A DNA stretch of 64,000 bases from Methanolinea sp. UBA277 (GCA_002499905.1 DANP01000025.1:1-64000), one strand, 5' to 3'. Positions 15,613-24,724 are shown, counted from the stretch's first letter. Numbers and translations: made by a program. Notes: a model not told the origin generated them from the letters alone.

Positions 15613-17569
15613 TCTCGATATGTACCGGTCATTATATGTTGCCGAATCGCGTGAAAATCTCGAAAATATTGTAAAACATCTTCTCGTTCTTGAAAAAGGA
15701 TCCGACCAGGATGCCATCGCGGAAATTTTCAGGTCTGCCCATTCCCTCAAGGGCATGTCGGCGTCCATGGGATTCGATGATATGGAGCAGATCTGCCATG
15801 CTATGGAGGATATCTTCCAGTCCCTCCGTAGCGGCGATCTTCATGTTGATACCGAGGTAATCGACCTCCTCCTCAAAGCTGCTGACGACATTGAAGCGAT
15901 GGTGGATGATATCGAAGCAGGCGGACAGGGTCATTCTCCCAACCTTGACCAGAGACTCGAAAGCCTCCGGTCATGGAAAGCGGGTGGGCGGCAGGACAGG
16001 GATCGTGGAGTGCCCATTGTCTCGCCCACCCGGGATGTATCCACCGCTGATAGCAGGTCGTCTGACTGGAATAATCTCGGAACGTCACTCTACCGTCTCG
16101 AAATTGAGCTTGACGGGAAATGCGATACCAAGAACCTCCGGGGAATGATTATCCTCCAGAATCTCGATTCACTCGGAGAAATTATTGATATCGTCCCGGC
16201 AAGAGAGGTCATTGAGGATGGCGATTTTGAGGGGGCCATTTACCTCAGCATCCGGAGTGAGAATGACGGGGATGCCCTCGTGAAGGCAGCATCGGTAAGT
16301 GAGGTCTGCACGGTCCGGATTTCATCCCCGGAAGAAAAATCTGCATCTGCTCCCCGTGAAGTGATAACCAGCAGGGATGATGCGCGGGACAGGAAGGAGG
16401 CGGCAGTGCCCGCATCCGACAGGGGGCGGGAAGTCAAGAATATCCGCGTCGATATCACCCGGCTTGACCAGATGATGAACCTGATAGAGGATCTGGTCAT
16501 TAACCGGGGAAGAGTCATGCAGATCGCGCAGAAATACCGGATGAAAGACCTCGATGAGACTCTGAACATGATCGGCAGATCGGTGGCCGACCTGCAGAAC
16601 CTGATGATGAATATCAGGATGATCCCGCTGTCGCATATATTCAACAGGTTCCCTCGTACAGTCCGCGATTTGTCCCAGAAGATGGGGAAAGAGATCGAAC
16701 TGACTATTGAGGGAGGGCAGACCGAACTTGACCGGAGTGTGATGGAGGGACTGAATGACCCGCTCCTCCACCTCATTCGGAATGCTATCGATCATGGCAT
16801 AGAATTTCCGGATCAGCGGGAAAAGGCAGGCAAACCCAGGAAGGGGTTGATACAAATTTCCGCCCAGCGAGACCGGGACAATGTCATCATCACCATACAG
16901 GACGATGGTGCCGGAATTGACCCGGACAGGACCCTGAACAAAGCACTTCAGAGGGAGCTCATTACCCGGGATAGTGCACCTGGGATGTCAAAAGAAGAGA
17001 TATTCGATCTCCTCTTCCAACCCGGGTTTTCGACAGCGGAAAAGGTGACCGATGTCAGCGGACGCGGTGTCGGGCTCGATGTCGTGAAAACGGCAATGCA
17101 GGCTGTCAAGGGATCGATAAAGGTGGAATCAGAACCTGGCACTGGCACCCGATTTGAATTGCTCCTGCCACCAACCATGGCCATTGTGGATGTGATGATG
17201 GTCCGGATCAACGGAAGACGCTGTGCGATCCCGGTGAACAATATTGTGGAGGTAGCATCCCTTGCCGGAACACAAATACATTCAATAGGTGCCCGTGAAA
17301 CAATTCTTCTCAGGGATGAGATTCTCACCCTCAACCGCCTTGACGATATGTTCGAGGGATCTAACGGGGCCGAGATCCTTGTCATCCTCCAGAATCAGCA
17401 GAAAAAAATGGCGATAACCGTTGATGCAATCATCGGACAGCAGGAAGTGGTGATCAAACCCCTCACGAGGATTGTGGGGAGCTGTCCGGGCATCAGTGGG
17501 GTGACCATTCCCGGTGATGGCCAGGTCGTTCCGGTAATTGATGTGAATTCAATTGTGATGGAGAACTAG
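15605..17569 (+). CDS. cheA: Chemotaxis histidine kinase CheA
   Basis: 654 aa. Domain order: Hpt domain with phospho-acceptor His46 in FRSAHSLKG; a short region at about 150-250 where the P2 CheY-binding domain would lie; a dimerisation helix pair at about 285-345 (RLDQMMNLIEDLVINRGRV); the HATPase with N-box HLIRNAIDHGIE, G1 DDGAGID and G2 GRGVGLDVVKTAM; and a CheW-like domain to the C-terminus. It autophosphorylates in response to receptors and passes phosphate to CheY and CheB. It lies between cheB (overlapping) and cheC (one base apart). No cheW or receptor gene is seen in this window. Confidence 0.95.
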   Translation: MSDLDMYRSLYVAESRENLENIVKHLLVLEKGSDQDAIAEIFRSAHSLKGMSASMGFDDMEQICHAMEDIFQSLRSGDLHVDTEVIDLLLKAADDIEAMVDDIEAGGQGHSPNLDQRLESLRSWKAGGRQDRDRGVPIVSPTRDVSTADSRSSDWNNLGTSLYRLEIELDGKCDTKNLRGMIILQNLDSLGEIIDIVPAREVIEDGDFEGAIYLSIRSENDGDALVKAASVSEVCTVRISSPEEKSASAPREVITSRDDARDRKEAAVPASDRGREVKNIRVDITRLDQMMNLIEDLVINRGRVMQIAQKYRMKDLDETLNMIGRSVADLQNLMMNIRMIPLSHIFNRFPRTVRDLSQKMGKEIELTIEGGQTELDRSVMEGLNDPLLHLIRNAIDHGIEFPDQREKAGKPRKGLIQISAQRDRDNVIITIQDDGAGIDPDRTLNKALQRELITRDSAPGMSKEEIFDLLFQPGFSTAEKVTDVSGRGVGLDVVKTAMQAVKGSIKVESEPGTGTRFELLLPPTMAIVDVMMVRINGRRCAIPVNNIVEVASLAGTQIHSIGARETILLRDEILTLNRLDDMFEGSNGAEILVILQNQQKKMAITVDAIIGQQEVVIKPLTRIVGSCPGISGVTIPGDGQVVPVIDVNSIVMEN

Positions 17570-17570
17570 G

Positions 17571-18194
17571 ATGAATCTGACATCTGAACAGATGGATGCG
17601 CTGCAAGAGCTCGGGAATATCGGGGCAGCTCACGCAGCCACAACGCTCTCAACGATGCTGAATACATCCATCGAAATGAATGTCCCGGAGATCTCGGTCA
17701 TTGACCTTTCCCGCATCCATGAGTACATTTCAGATGAGATTGCAGCCATGGTACTGTTCAGAATCGATGGGGAACTCTCCCCTGGCGGATATCTTCTCCT
17801 GCATGTTCCGGTGGAATCAGCTATACGGCTCGTGAATGTGATGCTCGGAGAGCACGACATGAACCGGGCGATGAACGAGATGGACCGGAGTGCATTGCTT
17901 GAGATCGGGAATATCATGGTTTCTGCATTTCTTGACGCAACGGCAGGGCTTCTCAACACGGTCATGATCCCGTCACCGCCGGATCTCGTCATCGACATGC
18001 CCCATGCAGCACTCCAGGTCATTATCACCAGTCAACTTGAGGAAAATGGCAACAATGTCGTCCTTTTTCGAACTGAACTGAAAAGCTCCGAATATGCTCT
18101 TGCAAGCAACCTGCTCCTGCTTCCCAACCCCCCCGTGCTCAAAGACATGATCCACAAACTCGAACGCCTGCTTTCGAACACATCACAACGTTAA
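17571..18194 (+). CDS. cheC: CheY-P phosphatase CheC
   Basis: 207 aa with two copies of the CheC/CheX/FliY phosphatase signature (acidic/Ser-x3-Glu-x2-Asn): DALQELGNIGAAHAA at about residues 10-24 and SALLEIGNIMVSAFL at about residues 103-117. Both Glu and Asn are kept, so both active sites look functional. CheC dephosphorylates CheY-P and binds CheD, whose gene follows 10 bp later. Normal length for the long CheC form. Confidence 0.93.
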   Translation: MNLTSEQMDALQELGNIGAAHAATTLSTMLNTSIEMNVPEISVIDLSRIHEYISDEIAAMVLFRIDGELSPGGYLLLHVPVESAIRLVNVMLGEHDMNRAMNEMDRSALLEIGNIMVSAFLDATAGLLNTVMIPSPPDLVIDMPHAALQVIITSQLEENGNNVVLFRTELKSSEYALASNLLLLPNPPVLKDMIHKLERLLSNTSQR

Positions 18195-18204
18195 CGAGGG
18201 AAGA

Positions 18205-18693
18205 ATGGTATCTGATCCTCAAATACGGGACGTGACCTATATTGGAATCGGAGAACTGTGCGTCTCCACCACTCCCCTGTCTTCGATTGGTCTTGGATCA
18301 TGTATCGGGCTTGTGCTCCATGACAACAATCGCCGGCGTGGTGGACTTGCGCATATCATGCTACCGAATTCCAACGGGCGAATGGATCGTCCGGGAAAAT
18401 ATGCAGATACCGCAATTTGTGCTCTGATGGAAGAACTCTCCTTCAACCGGAGAAAAAACGGGGTGATCATTGCGAAAATTGTAGGGGGGGCATCCATGTT
18501 CACCCAGTTTTCTGAGAGCATATCCATAGGTGAGAAAAATATTGAAAAAATCCGGACCCTTCTCAAGGAATACTCAATACCTATTTCTGGCGAGGATGTT
18601 GGCGGAAAAGTCGGCAGGACAATGACCTATTACCCAACCAATGGCGGAAAGATCATCATAAAAAGAGGCGACGGATCGATCGGTGAGATATGA
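18205..18693 (+). CDS. cheD: Chemoreceptor glutamine deamidase CheD
   Basis: 162 aa. Catalytic Cys33 in LGSCIGLVLHD and His50 in GGLAHIMLP are both present. CheD deamidates specific receptor glutamines and also regulates CheC; in archaea it contacts CheF too. It closes the che operon; the next gene is 224 bp away with its own promoter. Length and motifs are typical. Confidence 0.94.
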   Translation: MVSDPQIRDVTYIGIGELCVSTTPLSSIGLGSCIGLVLHDNNRRRGGLAHIMLPNSNGRMDRPGKYADTAICALMEELSFNRRKNGVIIAKIVGGASMFTQFSESISIGEKNIEKIRTLLKEYSIPISGEDVGGKVGRTMTYYPTNGGKIIIKRGDGSIGEI

Positions 18694-18801
18694 ATCCTCT
18701 CATCCTGCCGGGCAACGGGTACGAGTCATTCGCATAAAACCAAATCGCTCTTTCCTGTGTTCATTCCAAAATCCACGGTATTTTCTGCTCTTCTCTCCTC
18801 C

Positions 18802-18825
18802 GGAGAAAAAGTATATATCCCATTC
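18802..18825 (+). promoter_or_regulatory. Promoter ahead of the 395-aa gene
   Basis: Good BRE/TATA arrangement: GGAGAAAAAGTATATATCC near 18802-18820. The start would be about 18843, leaving a leader of about 75 nt before the ATG at 18918. Confidence 0.45.
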
Positions 18826-18917
18826 TCCACGACTTTATGATAGATTGGGGAAATTCCTGCCCGGATTTCCGGGATGTGAGCCCGGTCTGAAAAGATATCC
18901 GATCTGGTGTATGTGGC

Positions 18918-20105
18918 ATGGTTGAAGAATGGCAGCCTGAGTTCATCATCGAAACGAAGGTGGATCTGGTCAAACAGGACCTGATGGCCTACATCGAGAA
19001 GAACTCAGAAAAGATCGATTCCAATATTCCGATTTTTTTCGGACATGTGCTCTCAATCATTGATAATTCACTGCCAGATATCGATGATAAAATCTATGAC
19101 CGGCTGATTGATGACATCACGGTCAAAGTACTGGAGGAGAGCAGCCGGTCAAATGAAGTGGATTACATCGAAAAACTGTTCAGTCATGCATACCGGCTGA
19201 AACGCCGCCCGGGGGGGAAGATGATCTTTGACATCATCCTCGGCCTGAAGCTGATCGAGATCGGAAAATATCATGATGCCATTGAACAGCTGAAACGATT
19301 CAGAAAAGTCGACGCTATTATCTATACAGCGATTGCGTACTGCTACTATATCCTCGCTACAGAAACCTTTTCCACTGAAAAAGGACCAAGTGCAGGAAAG
19401 ACCAGCAATATGGCGCTCAATGCACGCGAACAGCTGATTGAGCTGGCACGTTTGCGGCCCCCGGTGAACCGGTTGAAATTCCCCCGGGTCATTAAAGAGC
19501 TCCGGGTAAACAAAATTTTCTGGTTCATGCTGAAGCTGGGAATTGAGTGGTTCCCCGAAGAGCCTGAATTTTTGATAATCGGCCTGGAAAAAGCGAAAAT
19601 GGATGGAAACCAGGTTATGCGGGGAGAATTACTCACCATTGCCTCGGAACGATACTACAATGACATGGTGTTCCTCCGGGAATTGTATTCCTATAAGGTC
19701 GAGGAGCGGGATGCAGCAGGTGCTGCGGCTGTCGTCAAACAGATGATCCAGCATCACCCGAAAGAACTGGAACCGGTCTATTACGGCCTGCAGCTCTCCA
19801 TCATCTCACAGCAGGGCACCGCCTATGCGCGGTTTAGAAAAATGGCGATCGCCAACAAGATGCCGATACAGGTACTCATGCTCCTCGATTTCGCGTTTGA
19901 ACTGATTATGGGAAAGAAAGAGGGGGCGATTGCAGGTCTCGAGATTATCAGGACCAGACTGGCAAAAAAGAACCATTACATGATTCTCATCGAATACCTG
20001 ACGGAGGATACATTTTCTGATGATGAGGTTCGGGCGAAACATGCGCGGAAGGTCCTGATGGATTCCATTGATCAGTACTGCCTCAACCTGATTATCATGA
20101 AGTGA
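18918..20105 (+). CDS. Helical-repeat (TPR-like) protein, 395 aa
   Basis: No family recognised with certainty. The chain is soluble, almost wholly helical, with a repeated rhythm suggesting TPR-like units, for example GLKLIEIGKYHDAIEQLKRF (about residue 110) and ERDAAGAAAVVKQMIQHHPKELEP (about residue 260). The N-terminal region is acidic and includes DIDDKIYDRLIDDITVKVLEE. It follows cheD in the same direction but has its own promoter, so membership of the che operon is not certain. A role in coupling or scaffolding motility is possible but unproven. Confidence 0.7.
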   Translation: MVEEWQPEFIIETKVDLVKQDLMAYIEKNSEKIDSNIPIFFGHVLSIIDNSLPDIDDKIYDRLIDDITVKVLEESSRSNEVDYIEKLFSHAYRLKRRPGGKMIFDIILGLKLIEIGKYHDAIEQLKRFRKVDAIIYTAIAYCYYILATETFSTEKGPSAGKTSNMALNAREQLIELARLRPPVNRLKFPRVIKELRVNKIFWFMLKLGIEWFPEEPEFLIIGLEKAKMDGNQVMRGELLTIASERYYNDMVFLRELYSYKVEERDAAGAAAVVKQMIQHHPKELEPVYYGLQLSIISQQGTAYARFRKMAIANKMPIQVLMLLDFAFELIMGKKEGAIAGLEIIRTRLAKKNHYMILIEYLTEDTFSDDEVRAKHARKVLMDSIDQYCLNLIIMK

Positions 20106-20386
20106 AACGGTTGCCGGGAGCAGATGAATCTTCTCCATCAGGATATCCGGGACCGGACCTATTATTCCCAACCCTGGATCCAAACGGAAGAGCCTCGACA
20201 ACTCACCGGCAACCAGGACGTTCTGTTCCTTGTCGATACACTGTCGCATTGTCCGGTTGTATCCGTAATGGAAATGATGGCTGTCTGTGCATTGTGCCTG
20301 GTGACCGGCTCTGTGCATCGCCGGGCTTTTTCTCTCATAAGGGGAAAAATACACATCTTTATAGTGAGTGGTGGAGGATCAGCATT

Positions 20387-20785
20387 ATGGATATATCAAT
20401 CGTAATCCGGGGTATCAGCGCTGCAGTGCTCCTCTCCCTCGTCTGCATCTCTGTTTCGCTGGCGGTTGTGCCAATCCCCGCAGGTACGGGGCATGGCTTC
20501 TTTCCCTTTCCACACACCGACCTGCCGGATATTGACTTCTCAGTCTTTCCCGACTGGGAACCAGTTGACACGGACAGCCATTTCATCGATTACACTCCCC
20601 ATCAGGCAGGTATATCCGAGATTCCGGACTACAAAGTACCTGATATCGGGATATCGTACTCCGGCTACGAACCCCGCAAGCTGGATATTTCATTCTCTGG
20701 CTACAAATCCCCGGCGGTCAGTATATCATACTTTGACTTTACGTTCCCGGCGATCGGTATTTCCGAAATTCCCCACAGGACCTGA
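20387..20785 (+). CDS. Small secreted protein with 12-residue repeats, 132 aa
   Basis: Not recognised. ATG 20387 is preceded by GGAGG at a good distance; an upstream in-frame extension to 20102 has no support. A signal peptide (MDISIVIRGISAAVLLSLVCISVSLA) leads to a mature part made largely of an approximately 12-residue repeat: ISEIPDYKVPDIG, ISYSGYEPRKLD, ISFSGYKSPAVS, ISYFDFTFPAIG, then ISEIP again. The alternating hydrophobic pattern with IS at each turn suggests a small beta-solenoid or repetitive surface polypeptide. No anchor follows. No neighbour indicates function. Confidence 0.6.
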   Translation: MDISIVIRGISAAVLLSLVCISVSLAVVPIPAGTGHGFFPFPHTDLPDIDFSVFPDWEPVDTDSHFIDYTPHQAGISEIPDYKVPDIGISYSGYEPRKLDISFSGYKSPAVSISYFDFTFPAIGISEIPHRT

Positions 20786-20942
20786 TCTCATTTTCTAAAG
20801 GGCAAATACGGCCCGGATTACAGACCATCACGAGCAGACGGAAACAGACAACCTTAATTTTTCCTACTATCTCTTTTTATGTAACTACCGGGATGTTGCT
20901 GCAACTTCGTCATGTACCTGAGAAAAGAAAAGATGAAGGGAA

Positions 20943-21014
20943 AGCCGCTGGAGGGATTCGAACCCCCGGCCTGCTGATTACGAATCAGCCGCTCTACCAC
21001 TAAGCCACAGCGGC
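20943..21014 (-). tRNA. tRNA-Thr (CGT)
   Basis: The minus strand folds into a full cloverleaf: acceptor GCCGCTG/CAGCGGC, D-arm TGGCTTAGTGGTAGAGC, anticodon stem GCTGA/TCAGC with loop TTCGTAA (anticodon CGT), and T-arm GGGGGTTCGAATCCCTC. The discriminator base would be U and CCA is not encoded. No intron is seen. Confidence 0.93.
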
Positions 21015-21079
21015 ATGATATCCTATACTATTGGCATGAAAGAATATGAATATTCACCAGGAGTCCGGGTACACCCCTG

Positions 21080-21370
21080 TCAGGAGTATCCCCGGATGGT
21101 GGTGACGTTGTCCTGCTGCTTGCCGGACGATGCCTCGATCTTTCCGAATTTCGCTTCGTAATCTGCGAACGTCTTGGTGAAGACAGCCAGGAGGTTCTTT
21201 GCATGCTGGGGGGTGATACTCACGATGGCTTTTGCCCGTGCCTGGTTGACACCAGGGATCTGGTGGAGAAAGACGAAGGTGAACTCATCCTCCTTGTAGG
21301 CAATCTGGATCATATTGCTGTAGACCGGGTCGAGAGACTGCGGGATATTGACGGCGATTTCGTGTGACAT
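21080..21370 (-). CDS. DUF3467 family protein, 96 aa
   Basis: Small soluble beta-rich protein starting at ATG 21370 (MSHEIAVNIPQSLDPVYSNM). The core SNMIQIAYKEDEFTFVFLHQIPG and the following RAKAIVSITPQHAKNLL are characteristic of the widespread DUF3467 family, whose function is unknown. The longer in-frame extension to 21463 lacks the family start. It stands alone between tRNA-Thr and the Cas4-like gene. Confidence 0.8.
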   Translation of the reverse strand: MSHEIAVNIPQSLDPVYSNMIQIAYKEDEFTFVFLHQIPGVNQARAKAIVSITPQHAKNLLAVFTKTFADYEAKFGKIEASSGKQQDNVTTIRGYS

Positions 21371-21600
21371 ACGCAGAGATACATTACAACTGCCTGAATA
21401 AGGCTTTTTTGAAATCCCTGGTGGGGACAGAACACTCCTGCCGTGATGAAGGTGAGCGACCACATGCTCGTACGGTACACTGAATCCATGCCGGGAAAAA
21501 AATGTGATCTCTGAACTTGATCCAACCGGGTTTTACGAACCCGCGTCATCCTCTGCCCGAAAACAGCAGTTATACATAGGTTCATGGATTATCCCTTGAT

Positions 21601-22278
21601 GTGAGCCGCATACCCGATCTCAGCATCTCTGCCGTCGTAACAGCATCGATGTGCCCGGTCCGGTTCTACCTCGGGAAGGGAAAGGGGCGGAATGAATCCT
21701 GGCGGTATACTGTCGCAAAACAGATCTCGTACCGCCTCGGCGACGGGCTCGATGCAGATGAGATCTGGGGTGACGTTCGCCTCCTTCAGAAAGAAATCGA
21801 CAACTCGGTATACCCGCTCCTCATTGAATCGGTGCGTCTCTGCAGGAACACCCCGGGATGGCGAACCTACCGGCAGTCCGATGTCGCCGTCAGATCGGAG
21901 TCCTACAGGATCCATGGCATTGTGGACAAGGTGTTTGATGATGAGCCTTTTTTTGCCGTTACCCGCCCTGCCCCGGCTCCCTCCCATGGTGTGTACACCG
22001 CCGACCGCCTTCGTGTCACCGGGTATGCTCTCTGCCTCGAGGAGATGCTCGGCACCGATGTACGGGGAGGGACGGTCGAATATATCTGTTCCGGAACTGA
22101 GCGTGTCTGCACTATCGAACCTATCGACAAGAGGAAGTTTCTCCGGGCTCTCTATGAAGCCCGCCGGATTACAAACGGGGAACTGCCGCGAAAACCGCTG
22201 CGGCCTCCCTGCGACTATTGCCCGGAGACTGACCGCTGCGATCCTGCGGGAGGAAACCGCCTGTCTGATCTCTTATAG
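21601..22278 (+). CDS. Cas4/RecB-like Fe-S protein with degenerate nuclease site
   Basis: 225 aa. Start is GTG 21601, which lies about 25 bp after TTATACAT (21569-21576), so it may be leaderless. It has the Cas4/Dna2/AddB arrangement of one N-terminal Cys (Cys17 in SMCPVRFYL) and three C-terminal Cys (204, 207 and 213 in CDYCPETDRCDP), which ligate a 4Fe-4S cluster. The Gly-x-x-Asp motif is present (IHGIVDKVF). However, the next strand, where E-x-K is expected, reads FFAVTRPA, and the Q-x-x-x-Y motif reads RVTGYALCLEE. This suggests loss of catalysis while the structural cluster is kept. No CRISPR or cas genes are nearby. The family assignment is from motif layout only. Confidence 0.6.
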   Translation: MSRIPDLSISAVVTASMCPVRFYLGKGKGRNESWRYTVAKQISYRLGDGLDADEIWGDVRLLQKEIDNSVYPLLIESVRLCRNTPGWRTYRQSDVAVRSESYRIHGIVDKVFDDEPFFAVTRPAPAPSHGVYTADRLRVTGYALCLEEMLGTDVRGGTVEYICSGTERVCTIEPIDKRKFLRALYEARRITNGELPRKPLRPPCDYCPETDRCDPAGGNRLSDLL

Positions 22279-22352
22279 ACTGATGGCAGTTTGCGCCGCA
22301 CACTGAACAAAGGGGAGCCCCCCTCTCCTGCCCGCAGAATAAAAGATTGAGT

Positions 22353-23300
22353 TCAGAGGTCTAATCCTTCAAGCAGACTCAAAGAACGGATGTATTCTCC
22401 CCGTGCGTCCCGTGTCGTGCCGATGATGAGCCAGTGCCCGCCATCATGTTCCTCGCAGATCCCCCTGGCCTCGATATGCTCTCCCTCGAGTGCCTGTCCG
22501 CTGTAGGTATGCGAGAACGAGAGCACTCTGGAGATCTCTTCATGGTCGACCTGGTAGACGGCAGGACTGTCGAATGAGAGTGAAGCATCGGTGACCGTTG
22601 CCTCAATGGTCTTTTTTCCGCAGGTTCTCCCTTTCGTACAGGGTAAAGAGTTGAGTGCCGTGTATGAACGGGTGTAGAGAATGTCGAAATACACGGAATC
22701 GATCTGTCCCCGGTTCCATTTCCTCTTTTCATGGAGAATGAACTCGTCAGATGGGATCTCCGGGTTTCTCTTCCGGTAAATATAATCCCACATCCCGTCA
22801 CTGATCGGCTGGAGCTCGCTGCGGTTGATAGCATGTCGGAGCAGTTCCCTGGCGTGAAAGAAAGTTCTCCCGTAGACTACGAAGTCGATGTCTGACTGTT
22901 CATTCTCCAACCCGCAGAGCAGTGACCCGGTGCACCCATACGTCCGGATCGGCAGGTCAAAAATGCCGGCCAGCCGCTGTACCAGGGGATTCCGTTTGAT
23001 AATGGCGCCGATCTCGTCCTCCGGTTTTAATATCCTCCGGATATCCGGATAGGGGACCCGCTGGACAATATCGGCATACTCCGGTTTTTCCCGGCTGATG
23101 TAGTCAAATGCCTCCTCAAATTCGAGTTTCCGATACAGGACCCCTTCTGCGTTCTGCCGCGTTCCGGCAGGATCAGGTACATACCGGAGGATGCATCCCA
23201 CCCGCTCCCGGTTATCATACGTGGATACCGCATAGAGCCGGCCTTCGGTATCCTCGATAAAATCCCTGATCCGGAGTGGTTTTCTCACCAGATTTCTCAT
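22353..23300 (-). CDS. Predicted nucleotidyltransferase (COG2413-like)
   Basis: 315 aa. The middle carries a polymerase-beta-type nucleotidyltransferase signature GCTGSLLCGLENEQSDIDFV (Gly-Ser...Ser-Asp-x-Asp) at about residues 122-141. The N-terminal part (VRKPLRIRDFIEDTEGRLYAV) and C-terminal beta part (AVYQVDHEEISRVLSF) are those of an archaeal family of unknown substrate. The ATG at 23300 overlaps the end of the YrdC gene by four bases, so it is the last gene of a three-gene unit (ACT protein, YrdC, nucleotidyltransferase). Confidence 0.72.
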   Translation of the reverse strand: MRNLVRKPLRIRDFIEDTEGRLYAVSTYDNRERVGCILRYVPDPAGTRQNAEGVLYRKLEFEEAFDYISREKPEYADIVQRVPYPDIRRILKPEDEIGAIIKRNPLVQRLAGIFDLPIRTYGCTGSLLCGLENEQSDIDFVVYGRTFFHARELLRHAINRSELQPISDGMWDYIYRKRNPEIPSDEFILHEKRKWNRGQIDSVYFDILYTRSYTALNSLPCTKGRTCGKKTIEATVTDASLSFDSPAVYQVDHEEISRVLSFSHTYSGQALEGEHIEARGICEEHDGGHWLIIGTTRDARGEYIRSLSLLEGLDL

Positions 23301-23872
23301 ACGTCTGAAACAAAGTAGGCAGCGATCCTTTCGGCCTGTGCTCCCTTCCGGATTATCGTCCGGGAGGTGAGATCAACAACGGTGCTCGGTGTCCCGGGCA
23401 GCCTTCCGGCATCGATCAGGAAATCGCGCGGCACATGGCACTCTTCCGGTATGACCGGGTCTTTTGCTCCGGTGATATTTGCACTGGTTGCAGTGATTGG
23501 TGAATCAAAGCGTGAGATGAGTTCAAGGGCCAGAGGATGATCAGGGAACCGGATGCCGATCATTCCTGTTCCCCCCGTTAGCATCCCCGGCACGCAGTTT
23601 CTGGCAGGGAGGACCACCGTTACCGGACCGGGGAGGAATTGTTCTATGAAGAGGGATGCGCACTCGTCAACGCGTGCGACTCCGTGTAACATATCGCTGT
23701 CACAGACTGCGATTGATATGGGGTTGGAGAGCGGACGCTTCTTGGCTTCGTATACCTTGAGAATCGCTTCTTCTGAGAATGCGTCGCCCCCAAGGCCGTA
23801 GATGGTGTCCGTGGGATAGATGACTATCCCGTCATGGTGGAGGATCGAGACAGCCTGCTCGATCGGGGTCAT
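23297..23872 (-). CDS. Threonylcarbamoyl-AMP synthase (YrdC/Sua5)
   Basis: 191 aa. Makes the threonylcarbamoyl-adenylate used for the t6A37 modification of ANN-decoding tRNAs. Signatures: GIVIYPTDTIYGLG near the N-terminus, KKRPLSNPISIAV binding loop, GPVTVVLPA, GMIGIRFPDHP and TATSANITGAKDP. Start chosen at ATG 23872, which has GTGA eight bases ahead and a normal distance to the YPTDT motif; the GTG at 23884 is an alternative. The short form without the Sua5 domain is typical of YrdC. It overlaps the nucleotidyltransferase gene and abuts the ACT protein. Confidence 0.9.
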   Translation of the reverse strand: MTPIEQAVSILHHDGIVIYPTDTIYGLGGDAFSEEAILKVYEAKKRPLSNPISIAVCDSDMLHGVARVDECASLFIEQFLPGPVTVVLPARNCVPGMLTGGTGMIGIRFPDHPLALELISRFDSPITATSANITGAKDPVIPEECHVPRDFLIDAGRLPGTPSTVVDLTSRTIIRKGAQAERIAAYFVSDV

Positions 23873-23873
23873 C

Positions 23874-24554
23874 TCAAAATTCACGTCCCTTTACCCGCCT
23901 GATATCGAAAACGGCAGCTTTGCTGACATGCATAACAGCAAAGACCCCTGCCTGGATCGGATCGGTGACGACAAGATCGGCATGTTCAGGAACGCTTCCC
24001 GCCATCTTCAGGGCAATAACCGGGATCCCTGCTTCACGGACACGATCGACAGCAGTTGAGATCTCTCCGCCCATCAGTGAGCCGGCAAGGACCAGTATGG
24101 CTGCCCGGGGAAGGCGCGCAACAGCATCGACGGCCGTGGCTACAGTTCTCTCTCCAACGAGGGGGATGGTATCGACAGATATCCGCTCCCCCCTGATATT
24201 GTGGCGGTCGGCCTCATTCACGGCACCGAGTGCCACCTGCGCAACCTGGGCACCGCCGCCAATAATGATGACCCGTGTTCCATAGATGTGGCTGAAGGGA
24301 TCATAGGGTTTGACATCATGAACTGCAGGAAGGCTGTGGAGCTCGCGGAACATGCCCTCGCGATCCCTTCCGTCCTCGAATTCGAGATACAGCTCAGCCA
24401 TTCCCTGGAACGGTCCCGTATCAAAGCATTCCTGGTGAATCATCAGCACATTGACATCATGCTGGGCTACAACGGTTGAGATGTCCCGGAGAACGCCTTT
24501 TCTGTTCTCTACAATGATCCGGACTGCAAAAAGCTCGGGTGCTGGTTCAGTCAT
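23874..24554 (-). CDS. ACT-domain protein, DUF5612 type
   Basis: 226 aa. N-terminal ACT domain, about residues 8-85 (ELFAVRIIVENRKGVLRDIS, with the typical Gly-Val-Leu turn for small-ligand binding). The C-terminal Rossmann-like half contains a Gly-rich loop, RVIIIGGGAQVAQVALG, a second one in ILVLAGSLMGGEIS, and ends in VMHVSKAAVFDI. Such proteins occur in methanogens and are thought to sense an amino acid; no enzymatic role is established. It is first in the three-gene unit and begins 11 bp after the tRNA-Gly gene on the same strand. Confidence 0.72.
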   Translation of the reverse strand: MTEPAPELFAVRIIVENRKGVLRDISTVVAQHDVNVLMIHQECFDTGPFQGMAELYLEFEDGRDREGMFRELHSLPAVHDVKPYDPFSHIYGTRVIIIGGGAQVAQVALGAVNEADRHNIRGERISVDTIPLVGERTVATAVDAVARLPRAAILVLAGSLMGGEISTAVDRVREAGIPVIALKMAGSVPEHADLVVTDPIQAGVFAVMHVSKAAVFDIRRVKGREF

Positions 24555-24563
24555 GCAAGGGAG

Positions 24564-24634
24564 TGCGATAGCCGGGGATCGAACCCGGGCTAAAGGCTTG
24601 GGAAGCCTCTGTCCTGCCGCTAGACTACTATCGC
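24564..24634 (-). tRNA. tRNA-Gly (CCC)
   Basis: Minus-strand cloverleaf: acceptor GCGATAG/CTATCGC with discriminator A, D-arm TAGTCTAGCGGCAGGAC, anticodon stem GAGGC/GCCTT with loop TTCCCAA (anticodon CCC), and T-arm CCGGGTTCGATCCCCGG. CCA is not encoded. A TATA-like AATTTTATC lies about 40 bp upstream. Confidence 0.93.
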
Positions 24635-24724
24635 CCGATACGGTGCATAATCAATTGGCACCCCTGCAAGATAAAATTTCTCTGTCATAACGGGGAGTGA
24701 ATAACCGGAAAACTGCATTTGATA

